DNA of 15,386 bases from Candidatus Uhrbacteria bacterium RIFOXYB2_FULL_45_11 (GTDB taxonomy: Bacteria; Patescibacteriota; Patescibacteriia; UBA9934; GWF2-40-263), in assembly GCA_001791715.1 (NCBI GenBank), contig MGFD01000033.1:3926-19311 (forward strand), read 5' to 3'. A program made the position numbers and the translations under genes. Of this stretch, positions 6,067 to 10,889 are shown piece by piece (within the stretch, counting starts at the first letter, position 1; each line of letters starts with the position of its first letter). The notes under the pieces are model-generated. The model made no database searches. It was not told the origin of the DNA and saw only the letters and a list, made by a program, of their open reading frames with translations.

Positions 6067-7122
6067 TTACATCAATGCATCGAGCAATATGACTGCCACA
6101 CCAAGAGCTGCCGAAACCATAGAAACAACCCAGAGTCGCATAACGATTTGTGGTTCCGGCCAGTCAATTGCCTCCAGGTGATGATGAAACGGCGCAGATC
6201 GCAACAGTTTTTTGTGAAAAACACGCTTCCAAAAAACCTGCACAATCACAGAAAGTGACTCGAGAACAAAAACCAATCCAATCAACGGAAGAACAAACGC
6301 CGTGTTTGTAAGCATGGCCACAATACCGAGCGTCACTCCAAGCGACATCGCCCCCGTATCTCCCATAAAAAAGGCTGCCGGATGAATGTTAAACCATAAA
6401 AAGGCAAGAAGTGCGCCAAGGATCACTCCACAAAACACAGCAAGATCATAACGCCCTTGCGAAAACGCAATGATGGCGTAAGCCGCAAATGAAGTCATGA
6501 GTGTTCCTCCCGCAAGACCATCCAAACCGTCCGTTTCATTCACAGAAAATGCGGTCGCAACAATGACTAAAATGAAAAATGGGACATACCACATGCCAAT
6601 GTTGAAATCTCCAATAAACGGCACGTGTAAAAGATCCCAATCAAGTTTCACTCGAAACCACCAAGCCCCAACGGTTGCAATCGCCGTATAAATCAATAAT
6701 CGATAACGCATCCGCAACCCCCCACCCTTTGGACCGATTCCCTTCACGTTATAGTAATCATCTAAAAATCCAACAAGGGCGGACGCAACAAGCGCCCCGA
6801 GCGGCAAAAGTGTTTGTGAACGTGATAAAAAGTTTAAATGACCCAAAAGAGATTCGGCACTCACACGCGGCGCAATAAACGAAAATAAGACCGCAAGAAA
6901 AAGAACCGTTCCCCAAATAAGCAATCCTCCCATAGTTGGCGTTCCTTGTTTCTTTGCGTGCAATTTTGCAAAGACAGGAGCATCCACAATGGCACGAATT
7001 GATTTTCCCATTTTCCATGCCTTGAGTTGATGAACAAGAAGTGGAGCCCAAGCAAATGCAAATAAAAACGCAATGGAACTCAAAACTAAAATGCGAACGA
7101 TTTCAAACGATTTAAGCGGCAT
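6067..7122 (-). CDS. mraY: MraY, phospho-MurNAc-pentapeptide translocase
   Basis: Makes lipid I by transferring phospho-MurNAc-pentapeptide to undecaprenyl phosphate in the membrane. 351 aa from ATG 7122 (MPLKSFEIV), about ten helices. Motifs: KQGTPTMGG (58-66), FLDDYYNVKG (119-128, D121/D122), NETDGLDGLAGG (195-206), FMGDTGAMSLG (252-262, Asp 255) and HHHLEAIDWPEP (313-324). All catalytic Asp and His positions are kept. An ATG at 7161 is in frame but would add 13 residues and overlap the upstream gene by 50 bases; with 7122 the overlap is 11. murD, often between mraY and ftsW, is absent here. Confidence 0.95.
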   Translation of the reverse strand: MPLKSFEIVRILVLSSIAFLFAFAWAPLLVHQLKAWKMGKSIRAIVDAPVFAKLHAKKQGTPTMGGLLIWGTVLFLAVLFSFIAPRVSAESLLGHLNFLSRSQTLLPLGALVASALVGFLDDYYNVKGIGPKGGGLRMRYRLLIYTAIATVGAWWFRVKLDWDLLHVPFIGDFNIGMWYVPFFILVIVATAFSVNETDGLDGLAGGTLMTSFAAYAIIAFSQGRYDLAVFCGVILGALLAFLWFNIHPAAFFMGDTGAMSLGVTLGIVAMLTNTAFVLPLIGLVFVLESLSVIVQVFWKRVFHKKLLRSAPFHHHLEAIDWPEPQIVMRLWVVSMVSAALGVAVILLDALM

Positions 7123-7513
7123 AGGATAAATTAAGAAGAACAATAAGCGCCATCGCAACAAACAAAAGAAATTCTAAAACAACCGACGCAATCGCAACCA
7201 TCGTTGCGAGCAATTTTTCTTTTCTGAATGCAATGGTTTGCAAAATCAAATGAAACAAAAACAATCCCAGCCCAAGAGCAGGAATGATAAATATTTGATG
7301 CCATGCACCCAAGCGATCGACACCGAGATAAATATTATAATGAAGAGGAATGTACGGACGAGACTCTGCAAGAGGAACAATGCGCCAAATAGGTAAGGCG
7401 ATATCAAGCGCTAAAAAAAAGAACGCCAATACAAAACACCAAGCTCCGATTTTTGTTCGAAGCCACTCTTTAGCGTCTGTGAAAAAAAATTGAACGCGTT
7501 TTGAAAATTTCAT
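7112..7513 (-). CDS. Conserved-type membrane protein, three helices
   Basis: 133 aa: a basic N-terminus (MKFSKRVQFFF), then membrane segments at about 24-44, 74-94 and 105-130. Between the first two is an extracytoplasmic stretch with SRPYIPLHYNIYLGVDRLG (51-69), which I recall from small unannotated membrane proteins of Patescibacteria; function unknown. It overlaps mraY by 11 bases and starts three bases after the NifU-like stop, so it is almost certainly co-transcribed with both and probably acts in the envelope. No Shine-Dalgarno; start chosen as the only good ATG near the upstream gene's end. Confidence 0.8.
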   Translation of the reverse strand: MKFSKRVQFFFTDAKEWLRTKIGAWCFVLAFFFLALDIALPIWRIVPLAESRPYIPLHYNIYLGVDRLGAWHQIFIIPALGLGLFLFHLILQTIAFRKEKLLATMVAIASVVLEFLLFVAMALIVLLNLSYAA

Positions 7514-7516
7514 GCA

Positions 7517-7753
7517 CTAAACAGAAACAACTTCTGTAATGGACGGAATAGCATCTTTAAGCGCAGCCTCAACACCCATCTTTAAGGTGATTTGAGACAT
7601 GGGACACCCAACACACGCTCCTTGCATTTTTACACTCACAACACCTGTTTTTTCATCGTATCCCGCAAACTCAATTCCTCCACCATCCATACGGAGTGAT
7701 GGACGGATCATGGTCAGTACCTCTTCAATTTTAGCCTGTATTGTTTGTTCCAT
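7517..7753 (-). CDS. NifU-like C-terminal domain protein (Fe-S scaffold)
   Basis: 78-aa stand-alone NifU_C domain: a helical start, RMDGGGIEF (21-29), a beta segment, then ACVGCPMS with the cluster-ligating pair C47/C50, and a helix VEAALKDAIP. Such proteins carry or transfer iron-sulfur clusters to client enzymes, usually as dimers. The single-domain size matches Nfu-type proteins. It is the first gene of the cluster before the 133-aa membrane protein and mraY; no functional tie to cell-wall synthesis is obvious. No suf/isc genes are seen nearby. No Shine-Dalgarno and no clear promoter between it and the palindrome at 7782-7902. Confidence 0.93.
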   Translation of the reverse strand: MEQTIQAKIEEVLTMIRPSLRMDGGGIEFAGYDEKTGVVSVKMQGACVGCPMSQITLKMGVEAALKDAIPSITEVVSV

Positions 7754-7781
7754 AACAAAAACAGTGTATCAAACATAACGC

Positions 7782-7902
7782 TTGAGGTACAGATTACAGA
7801 TAAAAAATACAGATATACAAATAGAAACAAAAGACAGGAAACATGAAGTTCCCTGTCTTTATCTGTATATCTGTATGCAGCCATCTGTAATCTGTACCTC
7901 AA
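7782..7902. repeat. Long intergenic palindrome, copy 2 of the GATTACAGAT family
   Basis: Perfect 20-bp outer arms (7782-7801 and 7883-7902) with core TACAGATTACAGAT, a second stem ATACAGATAT/ATATCTGTAT (7807-7816, 7867-7876) and an inner hairpin AAAGACAGG/CCTGTCTTT (7830-7838, 7852-7860). Total 121 bp, fully occupying the space from the base next to the rpmA stop codon towards the NifU-like gene. Same arm motifs as 3136-3239 but different loop. Confidence 0.9.
7830..7860 (-). terminator. Possible terminator of rpmA inside the palindrome
   Basis: On the minus strand the stem AAAGACAGG/CCTGTCTTT is followed by a T-rich stretch (TTTGTTTC). It lies ~45 bases after the rpmA stop and could end that transcript; the whole palindrome could do so too. 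Confidence 0.4.
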
Positions 7903-8184
7903 TTATCTTTTTTCTTGAATACTTGCGAATCGACGTGTTGCGAGGACTCCGTGGAAATTCTTCATTTTCTTCTGTGTGAATTTCACGAAACCGTCCATTG
8001 CCGCGTACAACGTGTCATCTTTTCCTTTTTTGACATTCAATCCTGGGTGAATTTTTGTTCCGCGTTGGCGAACCAAAATTTGTCCAGCTTTGATAATTTG
8101 TCCATCGGAGATCTTTACCCCAAGACGCTTTGACACGGAATCGCGTCCAAGCGAGGTAGACCCTCCGGCTTTCTTATGTGCCAT
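7903..8184 (-). CDS. rpmA: 50S ribosomal protein L27
   Basis: Bacterial L27 of the large ribosomal subunit, whose N-terminus reaches towards the peptidyl-transferase centre. 93 aa from MAHKKAGGSTSLGRDSVSKR, with the family's GVKISDGQIIKAGQILVRQRG (22-42) and GTKIHPGLNVKKGKDDTLYA (42-61). ATG at 8184 is fixed by this conserved start; in-frame sequence upstream is the promoter region. About 8 residues longer than typical L27, with a basic tail (ATRRFASIQEKR). Usually it follows rplU (L21); no L21 is adjacent here and rpmA has its own strong promoter (8215-8243). No Shine-Dalgarno: the leader is AT-rich and ends TTTTCTATG. Confidence 0.97.
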   Translation of the reverse strand: MAHKKAGGSTSLGRDSVSKRLGVKISDGQIIKAGQILVRQRGTKIHPGLNVKKGKDDTLYAAMDGFVKFTQKKMKNFHGVLATRRFASIQEKR

Positions 8185-8214
8185 AGAAAATAGTAAATAG
8201 TTGATTCGTCCGAA

Positions 8215-8243
8215 AGTATAAAGAAAAAGGCTATTTCCGTCAA
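8215..8243 (-). promoter_or_regulatory. Strong sigma70-type promoter of rpmA
   Basis: -35 TTGACG (8243-8238), 17-bp spacer, -10 TATACT (8220-8215) on the minus strand. Predicted start near 8208, leader about 24 bases. Near-consensus, as expected for a ribosomal protein gene. Confidence 0.85.
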
Positions 8244-8303
8244 GTATTTTCAGAGTGTTATCCCCATTTCTGGTATTAAAGGCTTTTCGAGCTTTTTTCA
8301 AAG

Positions 8304-8336
8304 AAAAAGCCAGGTTCCTGTAAAGGAAACCTGGCT
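8304..8336 (-). terminator. Rho-independent terminator at the end of the island
   Basis: Minus strand: AGCCAGGTT…AACCTGGCT stem with a small bulge, then five T (8308-8304). It lies 6 bases after the stop of the 8342-8878 gene and marks the right-hand limit of the two-gene membrane-protein operon. Confidence 0.88.
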
Positions 8337-8341
8337 AGAGT

Positions 8342-8878
8342 TTACGGAGTCGCATTCTCAAGCGCCTGTTTGGCGCGTGGAGAAAGCTCCTCGGAACCAT
8401 CGGACGACCGCGACGCACGTGCCCTGCGAGGTGCAAAGGACGGGGTAGCTGCGACCGGAACTATAGGTGCGGGCGCCAGAGTCGGAGCCGAAGCTACGGG
8501 CGCCGGAGCCGTTGGAATTGATGGCGTGATGGATGCGGGTCCTGCTACGAAGAACGGCCACCAGAACACAATGAGCAGTAGAATTGAGACGACCACGATC
8601 GCGATCCCGGGACGATGGTCCGTCGCGGTGTCCCATCGACGATAGGCCCACTTGCCCACGATCGCAACACCAATCGTTGCAAGAACAACGATAAACGGCC
8701 CGTAGTTCACCATGCCCCATTGGCCAGCGAACGGACGATTCCACATCGCTAAGACGAGGAGTGCGATCACCAAATAGGCAGCTGCCATGTAGGCCGGTTG
8801 CCAGTTCTGGCGGTACACCAGCCGTCCAACCCACAAGAGAAAGATGGATGCGAAAAAGATCTCGAGCAAAGAAACCAT
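8342..8878 (-). CDS. Four-helix membrane protein with Pro/Ala-rich tail
   Basis: 178 aa, not assignable to a family. Four membrane segments (about 4-22, 28-46, 61-80, 90-113), then a low-complexity Pro/Ala/Val linker (114-150) and a basic/polar end (APRRARASRSSDGSEELSPR, 149-168). With short loops, a signalling or scaffold role with an extended tail is possible but unproven. Start at 8878 is firm: AGGAGG (8888-8883) precedes it. It is downstream of and close to the 148-aa gene (27-base gap holding a hairpin), so both form one operon from promoter 9396-9424. The sequence is much more GC-rich than flanking genes (hand count of 8401-8460: 42 of 60 G/C). Confidence 0.82.
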   Translation of the reverse strand: MVSLLEIFFASIFLLWVGRLVYRQNWQPAYMAAAYLVIALLVLAMWNRPFAGQWGMVNYGPFIVVLATIGVAIVGKWAYRRWDTATDHRPGIAIVVVSILLLIVFWWPFFVAGPASITPSIPTAPAPVASAPTLAPAPIVPVAATPSFAPRRARASRSSDGSEELSPRAKQALENATP

Positions 8879-8882
8879 GTAA

Positions 8883-8905
8883 CCTCCTCGTCGCGAGCCG
8901 CGACG
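8883..8905 (-). promoter_or_regulatory. Intercistronic hairpin abutting a strong Shine-Dalgarno
   Basis: Transcript order: TAG stop of the 148-aa gene, perfect stem CGTCGCG/CGCGACG with loop GCT (8905-8889), then AGGAGG (8888-8883), four bases, ATG. The hairpin starts at the base after the stop codon and ends at the base before the Shine-Dalgarno. Possible roles: translational coupling or mRNA stabilisation. Confidence 0.75.
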
Positions 8906-9352
8906 CTAGAACTTGTGATAGAGAACGTACAACCCAGCACCAAGCACGAGGTACTGGACGATCAGCACGGAAAAAGCGTATCGCAGCGCAAGTGACGTCT
9001 TGCGGACATTTGCAACGATCATATTGATCGCTAGCATGCTGAGCACAATGTCTATGATTGGAATCTGCGCATCGAGATTCGATGCGGTCAGACAGACATG
9101 AAATACACCTACCACAAGCGCAATACTCGCCGGATCCGACTCATGAGCCGTAATCCAAACTCCAAGTCGCGCGAGTACAATGACGCTCACGCTGTATCTG
9201 ACCACGTGCCGGAAATCGACACCGATCTTGAATTTCCATAGAGCGAACATCACTCCGAGCGTAAGCCCGGAAATGTATAGCGCGCCCACGAGAAACGAGA
9301 CTATCGAAACAACCTCTACTTTGGAAGGAACTTCCTTCATGCCTGTCTCCAT
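8906..9352 (-). CDS. Hypothetical multi-pass membrane protein
   Basis: 148 aa with about five membrane segments (14-40, 48-69, 73-92, 95-116, 121-146) and very short loops; a few polar residues within helices (HESDP 70-74, NLD 92-94). No family recognised. First gene of the two-gene operon, from a near-consensus promoter at 9396-9424. The ATG at 9352 (METGMKEVPS) was chosen over 9340 because GGAGGTGATC (9363-9354) sits directly upstream, a 10-base exact match to the complement of the canonical 16S 3' end. GC-rich like the next gene. Paired with the adjacent four-helix protein, it may form a membrane complex; this is inference from adjacency. Confidence 0.8.
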   Translation of the reverse strand: METGMKEVPSKVEVVSIVSFLVGALYISGLTLGVMFALWKFKIGVDFRHVVRYSVSVIVLARLGVWITAHESDPASIALVVGVFHVCLTASNLDAQIPIIDIVLSMLAINMIVANVRKTSLALRYAFSVLIVQYLVLGAGLYVLYHKF

Positions 9353-9395
9353 CGATCACCTCCCGGATTTGCTAAAATCAGATTTGAGACGGATA

Positions 9396-9424
9396 AACAT
9401 ACCATAAAATGGGCGTTTTGTCAA
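9396..9424 (-). promoter_or_regulatory. Near-consensus promoter of the membrane-protein operon
   Basis: -35 TTGACA (9424-9419), 17-bp spacer, -10 TATGTT (9401-9396) on the minus strand. Predicted start near 9389, leader about 37 bases with the strong Shine-Dalgarno. Confidence 0.88.
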
Positions 9425-9433
9425 CCATACACC

Positions 9434-9479
9434 CATCCTTCGCTGAAGCTTCGGAGGGTGATTCGGCATTTGCCGAATC
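9434..9479. repeat. Two tandem small palindromes (FAEASEG-type repeat)
   Basis: First hairpin: CATCCTTCG/CGGAGGGTG (9434-9442, 9452-9460). Second: perfect GATTCGGCA-TT-TGCCGAATC (9460-9479). The first, read on the plus strand, encodes HPSFAEASEG, a peptide I recall from spurious ORFs over repeats in Patescibacteria. Between the ligase terminator and the membrane-operon promoter. Confidence 0.7.
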
Positions 9480-9504
9480 AAAAAATCGCCTTTTTAGGGG
9501 CGAT
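9480..9504 (-). terminator. Rho-independent terminator of the RNA ligase gene
   Basis: Minus strand: ATCGCC/GGCGAT stem (9504-9499, 9490-9485) with an A-rich loop, followed by six T (9485-9480). Five bases after the stop codon at 9510. Confidence 0.88.
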
Positions 9505-9509
9505 CGAGA

Positions 9510-10778
9510 TTATTCCTCGGCGGAGTCGTTGGGTTCGGCGGGCTTTTGCCAGCCTGCGTCCAAGAACTTCAGGAATTCACGGCATTTGCCACGGTAATAC
9601 GTGGTCGAGAGCTCTGGTGGAACGAGTCCGTACAGATATTCGCGACGTTCTTTCAAGTCCGCCCTCGAAAACTGCACGCGCAGGATGCGTCCAAGCTGCT
9701 CATTTGCAGCCGGAACCACTTCTTCGCTCAAGGTCAGAAGCATCCGGTCGAGGTTTCCAGCCATGATGCGGTTCATCATGTATGTCGGCCCTTTCAGCTT
9801 TGCGCGGACCATAAGACCAATGTAGGCCTCGTACTTGATCTTGAACCGTGTGCCGTCGAACAAATGGATCACGAATCCCTCTTCGTTCGTCACAGTCCGA
9901 TCTTTCATAGAAGCGATAAGCTTCGTAAGATCACCGATCGGATCGGCAAGCTTTGAAAACAGTGGTCCATTCGTCTGAGCAGGCAACTTGAGTCGCTTCG
10001 CGATTTCCCAAAGGAATTCTTCGGGGCTAGGCATAGTGGTAATGGAACCGAGAATGATGTCTTCGAGCGTTTCGCGATTGTACGCACCAAGCAAGACAAA
10101 CTCACTCTGCCCATCATAATTCACATGCACTTTCGTTGCCGGATCGATCAGTTCAACAAGAATGGTCTGATTTGGGTTGAACACGTGTTTCCACCCACAG
10201 CGTTCCTCGTAACGACGCAACATCGTCGTTCCAAGCTTCGCACTTGGACTTCCGAAGGTACCGCGCGTCGTAAAGAGGAGACTCCCCTTATACTCGAAGA
10301 TGATACCAAGGTGGCCATCCATCTTCTTCGTCGCGTTCCAGCCGTAGATCGCTCCGCCATGAAAATGCGCCAGCTTCTGGAGAATCGTCTCAAGCATCGT
10401 CTCCGGATGTTCATTCAGGTTGAAGAACTTGGGGAACGGATGCGCAACGAGTCGTCCTGTCACGAGTTCAAAAACAATGCCACGGCACATACGCAGAGCA
10501 AGCGTCCAACCTTCTGGATGCCCATGCAGTGTGTTGTGTGCCGTCGATGAATAGTTGAACATGACAAGCGGAAGTTCCGGATGGAAATCTGCCGTGAACA
10601 GCGCGTGGATCGGCGGCATGCCTGGAGCGATCGGATAATGAAATGCATGAATGAGAAACGTTTGTTCCTCTTTCGCCCACGCACGAAATTTCTCACGCGA
10701 GTCAATTCCCGCAAGACCCATTCGATGCACGATCGCAGACAATGCCATGATCCCTTCACGACGCAATTCCAAATTCAT
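9510..10778 (-). CDS. T4 Rnl1-like RNA ligase
   Basis: ATP-dependent RNA ligase of the covalent nucleotidyltransferase superfamily: forms a lysyl-AMP intermediate, adenylates a 5'-phosphate RNA end and joins it to a 3'-OH. 422 aa. Motif I is KKMDGHLG with nucleophile K152; upstream RGIVFELVTGRLVAHPFPKF (99-118) is typical of the T4 RnlA family. Motif III TILVELIDP (205-213, E209), IIIa-like FVLLGAYN (227-234), motif IV EEGFVIHL (299-306), motif V FKIKYEAY (312-319) with K313/K315. All catalytic motifs look intact. A C-terminal region (320-422) is family-variable. ATG 10778 was chosen because GAGGGAG (10792-10786) lies 7 bases upstream. Its own terminator follows; no polynucleotide kinase/phosphatase or toxin is next to it. 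Likely repairs cut RNA such as tRNA; origin may be phage. Confidence 0.9.
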   Translation of the reverse strand: MNLELRREGIMALSAIVHRMGLAGIDSREKFRAWAKEEQTFLIHAFHYPIAPGMPPIHALFTADFHPELPLVMFNYSSTAHNTLHGHPEGWTLALRMCRGIVFELVTGRLVAHPFPKFFNLNEHPETMLETILQKLAHFHGGAIYGWNATKKMDGHLGIIFEYKGSLLFTTRGTFGSPSAKLGTTMLRRYEERCGWKHVFNPNQTILVELIDPATKVHVNYDGQSEFVLLGAYNRETLEDIILGSITTMPSPEEFLWEIAKRLKLPAQTNGPLFSKLADPIGDLTKLIASMKDRTVTNEEGFVIHLFDGTRFKIKYEAYIGLMVRAKLKGPTYMMNRIMAGNLDRMLLTLSEEVVPAANEQLGRILRVQFSRADLKERREYLYGLVPPELSTTYYRGKCREFLKFLDAGWQKPAEPNDSAEE

Positions 10779-10787
10779 GAGACAACT

Positions 10788-10811
10788 CCCTCGTATGTAA
10801 ATGAACGAGGG
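10788..10811 (-). promoter_or_regulatory. Hairpin covering the RNA ligase Shine-Dalgarno
   Basis: Transcript stem CCCTCGT/ACGAGGG, perfect 7 bp with a 10-base loop. The 3' strand contains most of the GAGGGAG ribosome site, so the fold would hide it. A possible -35 TTGACG (10844-10839) lies in the loop of the pyrG terminator, but its -10 (TTACGC) is poor; a -10 nearer the gene (TACATA about 10800) would remove the hairpin from the mRNA. Confidence 0.55.
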
Positions 10812-10825
10812 CGGAGCGTAACAAT

Positions 10826-10863
10826 AAAAGACACCCATCGTCAAGGGACAGTGGGTGTCTTTT
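10826..10863. terminator. Rho-independent terminator after pyrG
   Basis: AAAAGACACCCA/TGGGTGTCTTTT, a perfect 12-bp stem with a 14-base loop, T/A tails on both sides. Ends the minus-strand pyrG transcript 27 bases after its stop and marks the left-hand limit of the island. Confidence 0.9.
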
Positions 10864-10889
10864 TTTTATTTTTCGACTTCTTCGCCTTC

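Noticed and set aside
7123..7161. Upstream in-frame start for mraY
   Set aside because: Would overlap the upstream gene by 50 bases; the MPLKSFEIV start fits the family.
8185..8301. N-terminal extension of L27
   Set aside because: This stretch holds the -35/-10 promoter, and L27 proteins start at MAHKKAGGST.
9546..9956. Open frames opposite the RNA ligase gene
   Set aside because: Antisense to a gene with five clear catalytic motifs, no ribosome site, no recognisable protein.
8342..10778. Known defence or toxin-antitoxin operon
   Set aside because: No nuclease, toxin, kinase, helicase or sensor domain seen; RNA ligase plus unknown membrane proteins does not match a system I can name.
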